Below are positions 33,668 to 42,381 of a stretch of DNA of 48,101 bases, piece after piece; position 1 is the stretch's first letter, and every line of letters begins with the position of its first letter. The DNA lies in NCBI RefSeq assembly GCF_001463765.1, contig NZ_BBWK01000049.1, forward strand, positions 1-48,101. Reading direction: 5' to 3'. Both the position numbers and the translations under genes were made by a program. The notes below the pieces were generated by a model that was not told where the DNA came from, ran no database searches, and saw nothing but the letters and a program-made list of their open reading frames with translations. Origin of the DNA: Aureimonas sp. AU4. Lineage in GTDB: Bacteria > Pseudomonadota > Alphaproteobacteria > Rhizobiales > Rhizobiaceae.

Positions 33668-34741
33668 ATGACCATCAGCCCGAGCGGGACGCAGGCCGCG
33701 GCCGCCGTCCCGACCAACGGACGGCCCGAGGCCGACCACGCCGACCGCACCAAGACCTGGCTCCAGCGGATCGCGGACCTTCGCGCCTGGCTGTTCCTTG
33801 CCGCGCTCGTCCTCGGCTTCGAGGTCTGGGCGCGCTCCGAGTTCGGCGGGACGTTCATCCTGAACTCGTTCAACATCCAGTCCATCCTGATCTTCGCGGT
33901 GGCCCCGCTCCTGCTCGCGACCGGCCAGACCTTCGTGATCATCTCGGGCGGCATCGACCTGTCGATGGGCTTCATCATGGGCCTGGCGGCGGTGGTGGCC
34001 GCGCACGCCATCAACTGGGCGACGCCCGCGCTCGGCCTGCCGCTCGGCGTTCTGTTCGGCGCACTGGTCGCGGTGCTGGTCGCCACCATTCCCGGCACGA
34101 TCAACGGGCTTCTCGTGTCGCGCCTGCGCGTTCCCCCCTTCATCGGCACGCTCGGCATGTTCGGCGTGGCGCGGGGCGTCGCCTTCCTGCTGGCCGGCGG
34201 CACCACGGTTCCGGTGAGCAACAGCTTCTTTGCCCAGATCGGCAACGGGCGCCTCCTGAACGTTCCGATCCTCGTGATCGTCACGGCGTTCTTCGTCGTC
34301 GTGATGCACTACCTCCTCAGCCAGACGCGCTTCGGGCAGCACAACTACGCGATCGGCGCCAACGTCCAGGCGGCGCGCCGCTCGGGCATCGACATCAAGT
34401 GGCACTTGCTGCGCCTCTACATCCTGTCGGCGGCCTGCGCGGGTCTGGCGGGCGTGCTCTACTCCGCTCGCTTCAACGCGGGCGCAGCCCAGGCCGGCGA
34501 GCCGCTGCTCCTCGACTCGGTCGCGGCGGTGGTGATCGGCGGCGCCAGCCTCTTCGGCGGCTCGGGCACGATTCTCGGCACGGTGGCTGGCGCGCTGGTC
34601 ATCGCGGTGATCCAGTACGGCCTCGTCTTCGTCAACGTCGAGCCCTTCTGGCAGTTCATCTCGGTGGGCGTCGTCATCATCATCTCGGTTCTGATCGACC
34701 AGGCGCAGCGCCGGTTCAGCGGAGGACGCGTCGATGAGTAA
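33668..34741 (+). CDS. Sugar ABC transporter permease (RbsC/FrcC-like)
   Basis: CUT2-type permease, 357 residues, with about eight to ten membrane segments after a 35-residue cytoplasmic leader. The family signature TFVIISGGIDLSMGFIMGLA lies in the second or third segment, and AIGANVQAARRSGIDIKWHL is the ATPase-coupling loop. The C-terminal GGASLFGGSGTILGTVAGAL is also typical. It follows the binding protein after 102 bases with only a weak ribosome binding site, and overlaps the ATPase start by eight bases. Confidence 0.9.
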   Translation: MTISPSGTQAAAAVPTNGRPEADHADRTKTWLQRIADLRAWLFLAALVLGFEVWARSEFGGTFILNSFNIQSILIFAVAPLLLATGQTFVIISGGIDLSMGFIMGLAAVVAAHAINWATPALGLPLGVLFGALVAVLVATIPGTINGLLVSRLRVPPFIGTLGMFGVARGVAFLLAGGTTVPVSNSFFAQIGNGRLLNVPILVIVTAFFVVVMHYLLSQTRFGQHNYAIGANVQAARRSGIDIKWHLLRLYILSAACAGLAGVLYSARFNAGAAQAGEPLLLDSVAAVVIGGASLFGGSGTILGTVAGALVIAVIQYGLVFVNVEPFWQFISVGVVIIISVLIDQAQRRFSGGRVDE

Positions 34742-35522
34742 CGCAGCGACAGTGGCGGCGCCGAGCCGTCCCCAGACCGCAGCCGGCGTGCCGATCCTCG
34801 AGGTCACCAACCTGTCCAAGCATTTCGGCGCGATCCGCGCGCTGAACGACTTCTCGCTCAAGATCCATCCGGGCGAGGTCGTGGCGCTGGCGGGCGACAA
34901 CGGGGCCGGCAAGACCACCTTCATCAAGTCGATCTCCGGCGTCTTCCGCCCGACCTCGGGCGAAATCCGCCTGGAAGGCAAGCCCGTCTCCTTCGCGACG
35001 CCCCAGGAGGCGCGCGCCAGCGGCATCGAGACGATCTACCAGGACCTGGCGCTCGCCGATAACCTGTCGATCGGCGCCAACATCTTCCTCGGCCGCGAGC
35101 CGATGCGCCGCCGCTTCGGCTTCCTGCCGGTGCTGGACCGCCGCAAGATGGCGGAGGCCGCGCGCGAGACCATGGCGCTTCTCGACTTCCACGTCTCGCG
35201 CATGGACGCGCCGGTCTCGAACTTCTCGGGCGGCCAGCGCCAGGCGGTGGCGATCGGGCGCGCGGTCTACTGGAACGCGCGGCTCCTGATCATGGACGAG
35301 CCGACCGCCGCGCTCGGCGTTCCCGAGCAGCGCAAGGTCATCTCGCTGATCCACCAGCTGAAGGCCCAGGGGCGCGGCGTGATCTTCATCTCGCACAACC
35401 TGCAGGACATCTTCGCCGTGTCGGACCGCATCGTCGTCATGCGGCGCGGCGTCATGGCCGGCGAGCGCCGCATCAGCGACACCACCCATGACGAGGTGGT
35501 CAAGCTGATGGTAGGAGGCTGA
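34734..35522 (+). CDS. Sugar ABC transporter ATP-binding protein, single domain (FrcA-like)
   Basis: ATPase of the importer, 262 residues with one nucleotide-binding domain: Walker A GDNGAGKTT, Q-loop in YQDLALADNLS, signature NFSGGQRQAVAIGRA, Walker B RLLIMDEPTAAL and switch His in FISHNLQD. Most ribose-type importers use a duplicated ATPase of about 500 residues; the single-domain form resembles the rhizobial fructose transporter FrcA. GGAGG precedes the ATG, which overlaps the permease end. Confidence 0.9.
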   Translation: MSNAATVAAPSRPQTAAGVPILEVTNLSKHFGAIRALNDFSLKIHPGEVVALAGDNGAGKTTFIKSISGVFRPTSGEIRLEGKPVSFATPQEARASGIETIYQDLALADNLSIGANIFLGREPMRRRFGFLPVLDRRKMAEAARETMALLDFHVSRMDAPVSNFSGGQRQAVAIGRAVYWNARLLIMDEPTAALGVPEQRKVISLIHQLKAQGRGVIFISHNLQDIFAVSDRIVVMRRGVMAGERRISDTTHDEVVKLMVGG

Positions 35523-35548
35523 CGGGCGCACGAGGGGGACGCAGGAGC

Positions 35549-36322
35549 ATGGGCGAGTTCACGGGCAAGGTCGCCCTCGTCACCGGCACGACCGGCATCG
35601 CCCGCGCGAGCGCGCTCCACCTGTCGCGCGAGGGCGCCGAGGTCACATGCCTCGGCATCGACGAGGCCGGCAACGCCGCGCTGGCCGAGGCCGATCCGAC
35701 GCTGCACGTGCGCCACGCGGACGTCTCATCGCCGGCCGAGGTGGAAGCCGCCTTTGCGGAACTCGAGGCGCGCTCCGGCGGGCTCGACGTGATCGTCAAC
35801 TCGGCCGCCGTCCATCCCTACGGTGATGCCGTCTCGACCGACCACGAGACCTTCATGCGGTGCCTGGCGGTCAATGTCGGTTCGATCCACCTGACCGCGC
35901 AGGCCGGCGTGCCGCTGATGCGCCGGCGCGGCGGCGGCGCGATCGTCAACCTGTCCAGCGTGCAAGGAGCGGCCTGCCAGCCGAATGTCGCGGCCTATGT
36001 CGCCTCCAAGGGCGCGATCCATGCGCTGACGCGCGCCATGGCGCTCGATTTTGCTCCCGACCGCATCCGCGTCGTGTCGGTCAGCCCCGGCTCGGTGCGC
36101 ACGCCCATCCTGGAGCTCGCCGCCCGCACCTTCGACGGGCCGGACACCGACGTCGAGGCCGTGTTCCGCCGCTTCGGCGAGGCCCATCCGATCGGGCGCA
36201 TCGGCGAGCCCGAGGAGATCGCGGCGCTGGTCGCCTTTCTCGCCTCCGAGCGCGCCGGCTTCATCACCGGCTCCGACCACCGCATCGACGGCGGGCTTCT
36301 GGCCGGCATCGGCGTGCGCTGA
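35549..36322 (+). CDS. SDR-family sugar/uronate dehydrogenase
   Basis: Classical SDR, 257 residues. The cofactor motif is TGTTGIARA (14-22); VNSAA stands at the NNAG position; the catalytic serine is in NLSSVQGAA and the pair is Tyr-x3-Lys in YVASK. The C-terminus GSDHRIDGGLLAGIG fits the family. It follows the ATPase by 26 bases and precedes mannonate dehydratase. A natural role is reduction of a keto-sugar acid (fructuronate or tagaturonate type) to the aldonate that the dehydratase uses; an SDR replacing the classical UxuB is inferred, not shown. Confidence 0.85.
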   Translation: MGEFTGKVALVTGTTGIARASALHLSREGAEVTCLGIDEAGNAALAEADPTLHVRHADVSSPAEVEAAFAELEARSGGLDVIVNSAAVHPYGDAVSTDHETFMRCLAVNVGSIHLTAQAGVPLMRRRGGGAIVNLSSVQGAACQPNVAAYVASKGAIHALTRAMALDFAPDRIRVVSVSPGSVRTPILELAARTFDGPDTDVEAVFRRFGEAHPIGRIGEPEEIAALVAFLASERAGFITGSDHRIDGGLLAGIGVR

Positions 36323-36349
36323 ACACCATCAACCCAAGGAACACGTGAG

Positions 36350-37534
36350 ATGCTGCAGAGCTGGCGCTGGTTCGGCCCCGAGGATCCCGTGACGCTCGAC
36401 CATGTCCGGCAGGCCGGGGCGTCCGGCATCGTCACGGCGCTGCACCACATCTACGACGGCCGCGCCTGGACCGCGGACGACGTCGCCGAGCGGCGCGCCT
36501 TGATCGAGCGCGCCGGGCTGACCTGGTCGGTCTGCGAGTCGATCCCCGTCCACACCTCGATCAAGCTGCGCTCGGGGCCCTGGCGGCGGTATCTCGACAA
36601 CTGGATCGAGAGCCTTCGCCAGCTCGGGCGCGGGGGCGTTCCCACCGTCTGCTACAACTTCATGCCCGTGGTGGACTGGACGCGCACCGACCTCCTGCAC
36701 AAGCTGCCGACCACCGGCTACGCCCTGCGCTTCGACATGGCCGAGTTCGCGGCCTACGACGCGTTCGTGCTGCGGCGCCCGAACGCGGAGGAGAGCTACG
36801 ACGAGGCGACGCTCCAGCGGGCGCGCGAGCGGCTCTGGGGCATGAGCGAGAGCGAGATCGCGACGCTCGAGCGCAACATCATCGCCGGCCTGCCGGGCGG
36901 CGAGGACAGCTACGACCGCGCCGGAATACAGCGCCGCATCGCCGAGTTCGACGACGTCGGCACCGGGGGCATGCGCGAGAACCTGGCCGCGTTCCTGCGC
37001 GAGGTGGCGCCGGTCGCGGAAGAGGTGGGCGTGCGGCTCGGCATCCATCCCGACGACCCGCCCTTCTCGCTGTTCGGCCTGCCGCGCGTCGTCTCCACCG
37101 CCGACGACCTTCGCGCCGTGCTCGCCGCCACCCCGTCGAGCAGTAACGGCCTCACCTTCTGCACGGGATCGCTCGGCTCGCGCCGCGACAACGACGTCGT
37201 CGCCATGGCCGCCGAGTTCGCCCCGCGCATCCACTTCACGCACCTGCGCAACGTCGCGGTGGAGGACGACCGGTCCTTCGACGAGAGCGAACACCTCGGC
37301 GGCGACGTCGACATGGTGTCGGTGATCGCGACGCTGCGCGCGGAGGAGCGGCGGCGCGAGCGCGAAGGATTGGCGGGCGCCGAGATCCCGATGCGGCCCG
37401 ACCACGGGCACCTACTGGCCGACGACATCGAGAAGCAGACCAATCCCGGCTACTCGCTGATCGGCCGCCTCAAGGGCCTGGCCGAGCTGCGCGGCGTGAT
37501 CGCGGCGGTGGACCGCTTCCAGCCCGCCGCCTGA
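36350..37534 (+). CDS. uxuA: Mannonate dehydratase
   Basis: Dehydrates D-mannonate to 2-keto-3-deoxygluconate, 394 residues as usual for UxuA. The start [20 protein letters not shown] is characteristic, as are [83 protein letters not shown] and [12 protein letters not shown], which hold the metal-binding and catalytic residues of the TIM barrel. AAGGA lies upstream of the ATG. It ends the plus-strand arm and is convergent with the drug exporter eight bases away. KDG kinase and KDPG aldolase genes are not in the window. Confidence 0.95.
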   Translation: MLQSWRWFGPEDPVTLDHVRQAGASGIVTALHHIYDGRAWTADDVAERRALIERAGLTWSVCESIPVHTSIKLRSGPWRRYLDNWIESLRQLGRGGVPTVCYNFMPVVDWTRTDLLHKLPTTGYALRFDMAEFAAYDAFVLRRPNAEESYDEATLQRARERLWGMSESEIATLERNIIAGLPGGEDSYDRAGIQRRIAEFDDVGTGGMRENLAAFLREVAPVAEEVGVRLGIHPDDPPFSLFGLPRVVSTADDLRAVLAATPSSSNGLTFCTGSLGSRRDNDVVAMAAEFAPRIHFTHLRNVAVEDDRSFDESEHLGGDVDMVSVIATLRAEERRREREGLAGAEIPMRPDHGHLLADDIEKQTNPGYSLIGRLKGLAELRGVIAAVDRFQPAA

Positions 37535-37541
37535 CCTCGGG

Positions 37542-38756
37542 TCAGGCCGGCTCCTCGCGCGGGGCGCCGGCGGCCGCGGGAACGCGGCGGAAGGCGAGAA
37601 GCCCGATCGCGGCGGCCAGCGTGCCGCACAGCGCGATCGCCGCCACCATGGGCAGCGGCGTGTTGTCGAAGAAGGGCGCCATCAGCGTGACCACGAGGCT
37701 GCCCGTCACCATCTGGATCGTGCCGGCGAGCGAGGAGGCGAGGCCCGCGACCTCGCCATGCTCCTCGATCGCCATCACGAAGGCGACCGGCATCACGAGG
37801 CCAAGCGCGGCATTGGCGCAAAACAGAAGCCCCATGATCACCGGCAGCGTGCCGAAGCCAGCCGCGACCAGCGCGAGAAGCAGGATCGACACGCCCGCGA
37901 AGGCGACGAGCGGCCAGCGCACCATGGCCATGACGCCGAAGCGCTGCGTGGCGGCGGCCGAGAGCTGGCTGGCCGCGAAGAAGCCGAGCGCGTTCACCGC
38001 GAAGGCCAGCGAGAAGCCCGTCTGCGAAAGGCCGAAATAGCCGGTGTAGACGAAGGCCGCCGCCGCGATGAAGACGAAGAAGCTGGCAAAGCCGAAGGCG
38101 CTCACGAAGCTGAGGCTCATGAAGACCGGGTCGGCGACGAGCACGCGGCAGCCCGACGCCATGGAGCGCAGGTTCACCGGCACGCGGTCGCGCCGGTCCA
38201 GCGTCTCGGGCAGCGCGAGAAGCGTGACGAGAAGGCTCATGATGCCGACCGCGACCAGCAGCGCGAAGATCACCCGCCAGCTGCCCGACAGGAGCGCGAC
38301 GGAGCCCGCGAGCGGCGCCAGCATCGGCGAGACCGCGATCACCAGCATCATCATGGCCAGAAGCTTCGTCGCCTCGACGCCCGTGAAGCGGTCGCGCGCC
38401 ACCGCGCGTGGCACGACGCCCACCGAGGCCGCGCCGATGCCCTGGACGAAGCGGCCTGCCAGCAGCCAGTCGAGGTCGGGCGCAAAGGCGCAGCCGATGC
38501 TGCCGGCGATGAAGAGGAGGATGCCCGCCACCAGCGGCGGCTTGCGCCCGAAGGCGTCGGCAAGCGGACCCCACAGGAACTGGCTGACGCCGAAGGCCAG
38601 GAGATAGAGCGTGATCGTCAGCTGCACGGCGGTCTCGGAAGCCCCCAGCGAGGCGCCGATCTGCGGCATGGCCGGCAGGTACATGTCGATCGAGAAGGGT
38701 CCGATCGCCGACAGGAGGCCGAGAACCAGAGCCGAGCGGAACAAGGTGGCGTGCAT
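37542..38756 (-). CDS. Bcr/CflA-family multidrug MFS exporter
   Basis: Inner-membrane drug/proton antiporter, 404 residues, with twelve predicted membrane segments. The N-terminus ALVLGLLSAIGPFSIDMYLP and the loop GPLADAFGRKPPLVAGILLF match Bcr/CflA proteins, as does FVQGIGAASVGVVPRAVARD in segment 4-5. I chose the ATG at 38756; codons further upstream encode an arginine-rich stretch that is not conserved. It has no link with the neighbouring sugar genes and is convergent with uxuA. Confidence 0.9.
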   Translation of the reverse strand: MHATLFRSALVLGLLSAIGPFSIDMYLPAMPQIGASLGASETAVQLTITLYLLAFGVSQFLWGPLADAFGRKPPLVAGILLFIAGSIGCAFAPDLDWLLAGRFVQGIGAASVGVVPRAVARDRFTGVEATKLLAMMMLVIAVSPMLAPLAGSVALLSGSWRVIFALLVAVGIMSLLVTLLALPETLDRRDRVPVNLRSMASGCRVLVADPVFMSLSFVSAFGFASFFVFIAAAAFVYTGYFGLSQTGFSLAFAVNALGFFAASQLSAAATQRFGVMAMVRWPLVAFAGVSILLLALVAAGFGTLPVIMGLLFCANAALGLVMPVAFVMAIEEHGEVAGLASSLAGTIQMVTGSLVVTLMAPFFDNTPLPMVAAIALCGTLAAAIGLLAFRRVPAAAGAPREEPA

Positions 38757-39101
38757 GGTCTGGTGTCCCCCTGGATCCCGTCGGCGCCGGCCGCGCCGGG
38801 TCCCTTTTAAGCCGGGGCGGCGCATGGAAGGCAAGGGGCGAGGCGGGAGGCCCGACGCCCGGTCCGGCCGGAGGCGACCCGCCGGCTCCTTCCCGGCGTC
38901 GACGTTAACCGGCGCGTCTCGGCGCCCTTCGGCGCAGGCGCAGTAACGCCAGGCATCCTTGGTCGGCTGATTGTCAGCCGGCCCAATATTTCGCCTTGCC
39001 GTTGAAGTCGCGATTTCAGCCGATACAGCGATTTGCCGCAGTCCCGTATCTCAAGGCGTTAACGCACCCCCTTCTATCAAGCGAGGCGGAAGGGACCCCC
39101 G
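38757..39101. other. 345-base divergent intergenic region
   Basis: Separates the exporter (minus) from the cyclic-di-GMP gene (plus). I see no credible gene. It holds a perfect inverted repeat (38964-38980, listed separately), two GCGATTT direct repeats (39010-39016 and 39029-39035) and a relatively AT-rich stretch (CCAATATTTC, 38983-38992) that may be promoter DNA. Confidence 0.5.
38964..38980. promoter_or_regulatory. Perfect 7-3-7 inverted repeat upstream of the GGDEF/EAL gene
   Basis: CGGCTGA-TTG-TCAGCCG lies 121 bases before the start codon. No gene ends here, so it is more likely an operator or a leader hairpin than a terminator. Confidence 0.4.
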
Positions 39102-41510
39102 ATGAACGTGATTCTCAACTGCCTCGGTGTTCTCAACGACCCGGCGCTGCTGGCCCTGGCGGCCGCCGTGTGCACGCTCGGGGTCTACGGCTCCTTCTCG
39201 GTCGCACGCCATGCCGGGCGCTGCGAGGGGCAGGCGAGGCGCAAATGGGCGGTGCTCTCGCTGGTGACCGCCGGCAGCACGGCCTGGGCGACCCACATGG
39301 TGGCGCTGCTGGCCTTCCGGCCGGGCATGCAGTCCGGCTTCGAGCCCTTCACCACGGTTCTCTCCCTCGTCCTCGCGATCGCCGGCATCGGTCTCGGCCT
39401 CGTCCTGACGCTCGGGCGGCGCGAGCGCTGGCGGCGCTTTGCGGGCGGGGTGGTGATCGGCCTCGGCGTCACGGTTCTGCACTATGTCGGCCAGGCGGCC
39501 TACGTGGTGCGCGGGCATGTGGTCTGGGATCATGGGCTCGTCGCGACCACGATCCTTCTCAGCCTGCCCCTGTTCGGCCTGGCGACCCTTGCCTCGGTGG
39601 AGCGGCGGCGCGCGATCAACCTCACCGGCGCGCCGCTGCTCGTTCTGGCGATCGGGGTGCTGCATCTCGGCGGCATGGCGGCGCTGCGCCTCGAGTTCGA
39701 CCCGCGCGTCGCCCTGCCCGCCTGGGCGGTCGCGCCCGAGCATCTCGCGCCGGTGGTCGCGGCGGTTTCCTTCGGCCTCGTCCTCGTGGCGATGACGGGG
39801 CTGCGCCTGACGCTCAGCGCGCGGCGCAAGCTGCGCACGGAGCGCCAGCGCCTGGGCGAGCTCGCCAACCTCGCGCTGGAGGGTCTGGCGATCTGCGAGG
39901 GCGAGCGGATCGTGGGGGCCAACGACAGCCTTTCGCGCCTTTCGGGCTACCCGCGCGAAAAGCTGGCGGCCATGACGCTCCAGGATCTGCTGCCCGGGGT
40001 CGACCTTGCGTCCCTGCCGGAGCGCGAGGAGGCCGACGCGGCCCTCGCCAGCGCCTCGGGCGCGCCGGTCCCGGTCCGCGTGCTTCGCAGCGACGTGCGG
40101 CTGGCGGGTCGGCCGCAGACCGTGGTCGCCTTCCGCGACCAGAGCGAGCGGCTGCGCAGCGAGGCGCGCATCCGGGCCCTCGCCTTCTGCGATCCGCTCA
40201 CGGGCCTTGCCAACCGCACCCGCTTCCACGACGCGCTGGGCGAGCTCGCCGCCGCCAGCCGCGCGGGCGGCGCCTCCTTCTCGCTTCTCGTCCTCGACCT
40301 CGACGGCTTCAAGGGCGTCAACGACGCGGTCGGCCATGCGGGCGGCGACGAGGTCCTGCGCATCGTCGCCGCCCGGATGCGCGAGCTCGTGGGGCCGGAC
40401 CGTCTTCTCGCCCGGCTGGGCGGCGACGAGTTCGCGCTCCTGATCGAGGGCGACGCCGACCCGCTGCGGGCCTGCGCCGTCGGGCGCGCGATCATCGAGG
40501 CGATCGAGGCGCCGATCACGGTCGGGCATCACGCCGCCCACATCTCGGCCAGCGTCGGCGTTATGGCCTCGCCGGCCCATCCCGCCGGCGTGGCCGACCT
40601 TCTCACCTGCGCCGATCTCGCGCTCTACGACGCCAAGGCGAACGGGCGCGCGCGGGTGCGCCTCTTCACGCCCGAGCTGCGGCGGGCCTCGGCGGAACGG
40701 CGCGGGGTCGCCGACGATCTCGAGACCGCCTGGGACGAACGGCATTTCGAGCTCTACTACCAGCCGCAGGTCCGCCTCGCCGACGGCCGGATCGTGGGCG
40801 CCGAGGCGCTGATCCGCTGGAACTTCCCGTATATGGGCGTTCTCGCGCCGGCCGCCTTCCTGTCGGTCCTGGAAGCGGGCCATCTGGCGGTGCCGGTGGG
40901 CGACTGGATCCTGCGGACCGCCTGCGCGGCCGCCGTGCGACTGCGCGGGGAGGGCGACCGCGATTTCCGCATCGGCGTGAACCTCTTCGCCGCGCAGCTG
41001 CGCCTGCCGGACTTCGTGGAGCGGGTCGAGGCGGCGCTCGAGGCCACCGGCCTGCCGGCCGGGGCGCTGGAGCTGGAGATCACCGAGAACATCGTCCTGC
41101 GCAACGAGCGCACGGTCGCCAGCCACCTGTCGCGCCTGCGCGCCATGGGCGTCGGCATCGCCTTCGACGACTTCGGAACCGGCTTCGCCTCCCTGACCAT
41201 GCTCAAGCAGCTCGACATCACGCGCCTCAAGATCGACCGCTCCTTCGTGCGCGACATCGAGACCGACCGGAAGGATCAGGGCATCGTCGACGCCGTGGTG
41301 CGCATGGCCGAGGGCTGCGGACTGGAGGTCATCGCCGAGGGCATCGAGACCGCCGAGCAGGCCCGCTATCTCGCCGGGCGCCTCGCGGAGGGCCAGGGCT
41401 ACCTCTTCGGCAAGCCGATGCCCTTCGAGGCGTTCCGCGCGCTCCACGCCAGCCAGCGGTCAGCGGAGGATACCGCGCCGGGCCGGGGCGGGCTCGCGAT
41501 AGCGTGTTGA
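39102..41510 (+). CDS. MHYT-PAS-GGDEF-EAL cyclic-di-GMP signalling protein
   Basis: Membrane protein of 802 residues that may make and degrade cyclic di-GMP. The first 240 residues hold about seven membrane segments with degenerate MHYT motifs: THMVALLAF, LHYVGQAAY and LHLGGMAAL keep the histidine in each but lose some methionines. These may bind a metal or gas ligand. A PAS-like domain follows (about 250-350), then GGDEF with an intact GGDEF at 440-444 and EAL with EALIRW at 568-573. Later EAL residues are present (ELEITEN, DDFGTGFASL, KIDRSFV, EGIET). No RxxD inhibitory site precedes GGDEF. The phosphodiesterase half looks active; curli genes elsewhere in the window could be a distant target. 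Confidence 0.9.
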   Translation: MNVILNCLGVLNDPALLALAAAVCTLGVYGSFSVARHAGRCEGQARRKWAVLSLVTAGSTAWATHMVALLAFRPGMQSGFEPFTTVLSLVLAIAGIGLGLVLTLGRRERWRRFAGGVVIGLGVTVLHYVGQAAYVVRGHVVWDHGLVATTILLSLPLFGLATLASVERRRAINLTGAPLLVLAIGVLHLGGMAALRLEFDPRVALPAWAVAPEHLAPVVAAVSFGLVLVAMTGLRLTLSARRKLRTERQRLGELANLALEGLAICEGERIVGANDSLSRLSGYPREKLAAMTLQDLLPGVDLASLPEREEADAALASASGAPVPVRVLRSDVRLAGRPQTVVAFRDQSERLRSEARIRALAFCDPLTGLANRTRFHDALGELAAASRAGGASFSLLVLDLDGFKGVNDAVGHAGGDEVLRIVAARMRELVGPDRLLARLGGDEFALLIEGDADPLRACAVGRAIIEAIEAPITVGHHAAHISASVGVMASPAHPAGVADLLTCADLALYDAKANGRARVRLFTPELRRASAERRGVADDLETAWDERHFELYYQPQVRLADGRIVGAEALIRWNFPYMGVLAPAAFLSVLEAGHLAVPVGDWILRTACAAAVRLRGEGDRDFRIGVNLFAAQLRLPDFVERVEAALEATGLPAGALELEITENIVLRNERTVASHLSRLRAMGVGIAFDDFGTGFASLTMLKQLDITRLKIDRSFVRDIETDRKDQGIVDAVVRMAEGCGLEVIAEGIETAEQARYLAGRLAEGQGYLFGKPMPFEAFRALHASQRSAEDTAPGRGGLAIAC

Positions 41511-41592
41511 GCGGACACGGCCCGGCGGGCCTCGCCGAAGGGGTGCCCGGCCCCCATCTTGGCGCAAGACATCCCGCGACACGGAGCTTCCC

Positions 41593-41871
41593 ATGGCCAG
41601 CGACGACCTCTTCTTCCTGCGCACCGGCGAGGAAACCAAGCCCTTCGTCCTCGTCACGCTCCAGGGCGAAGGATCCAGCGTGCGAGGCCGGGCGTCGCTG
41701 GTCGGCACGATGGAGGGCGAGGCGACCGGCGAACTCCCGGCGGCCGAGAGCGACCTTGCCGCAGCGCTGCGCGAGGCCAACGAATACGCGCTCCTGAACG
41801 GCCTCGACCTGCGCATCGACCTGAACGGCCGGGAGTGGCCCGAAGGCCTCGGCATCCTCGGCAACCGCTAG
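41593..41871 (+). CDS. Small hypothetical protein
   Basis: 92 residues, acidic and soluble, beginning MASDDLFFLRTGEETKPFVL, with no signal peptide or membrane segment. GGAG precedes the ATG by seven bases. It has a regular beta-then-helix composition and two aspartate-rich turns near the end (GLDLRIDLNGREW). It is 82 bases after the cyclic-di-GMP gene on the same strand and might be cotranscribed. I do not recognise the family. Confidence 0.6.
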   Translation: MASDDLFFLRTGEETKPFVLVTLQGEGSSVRGRASLVGTMEGEATGELPAAESDLAAALREANEYALLNGLDLRIDLNGREWPEGLGILGNR

Positions 41872-41889
41872 AGGCTCGCCGCAGCCTCT

Positions 41890-42381
41890 TCAGCGCAGCG
41901 CCTCGGCGTTGAACCAGATGCCCGCCATGTTGGACACCGTGAGCGAGTAGCGCGTGTTCCCCCGCGTCTCGGTCTGGGTGGTCTCGTTCTCGACGGCGGG
42001 GATGAGCTTGGCGAAGATGTCGCCCCGGTCGTCCTTGGACAGGCTCGGGTCGGCCGCCGCCATCACGAAGCCCCAGGTCGTGATCGCCGAGAAGATGCCG
42101 GAATTGTCGCCCGAGAAGACGAACACGACGCGGATGGCGCGGGCCGGCTCGCCGGGCGCGTCGGCCACCGCGACGAGGGTGACGCCCTTCCCTTCGTACC
42201 AGCACGAGTACTGGATAGCGGTCTCGCAGCGCTGGCGCTCGAAGCGGTTGGCAAGGCGCAGCTCGGCGGCGATGCGGTTCAGCTGCCCGTCGAGTTCGTC
42301 GGCGCGGAAGCCGAACGCCGCCGAGGCCGGCTGCGTGCCGAGCGCCATGGCTGCGAGCGCTCCCAAGCCCCATGCCCGCAT
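41890..42381 (-). CDS. Secreted hypothetical protein
   Basis: 163 residues with a clear signal peptide (MRAWGLGALAAMALGTQPASA). The mature part has a single close cysteine pair (RQRCETAIQYSCWYEGKG) that could form a disulfide, and otherwise mixed alpha/beta character. The ATG at 42381 has GGAGG five bases upstream; a longer start lacks one. It is convergent with the small protein, 18 bases away. No domain is recognised. Confidence 0.65.
   Translation of the reverse strand: MRAWGLGALAAMALGTQPASAAFGFRADELDGQLNRIAAELRLANRFERQRCETAIQYSCWYEGKGVTLVAVADAPGEPARAIRVVFVFSGDNSGIFSAITTWGFVMAAADPSLSKDDRGDIFAKLIPAVENETTQTETRGNTRYSLTVSNMAGIWFNAEALR

Noticed and set aside
38996-41797. 933-codon plus-strand frame over the cyclic-di-GMP gene
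   Set aside because: It is another phase of the same strand; only the 39102-41510 frame carries the GGDEF and EAL motifs.
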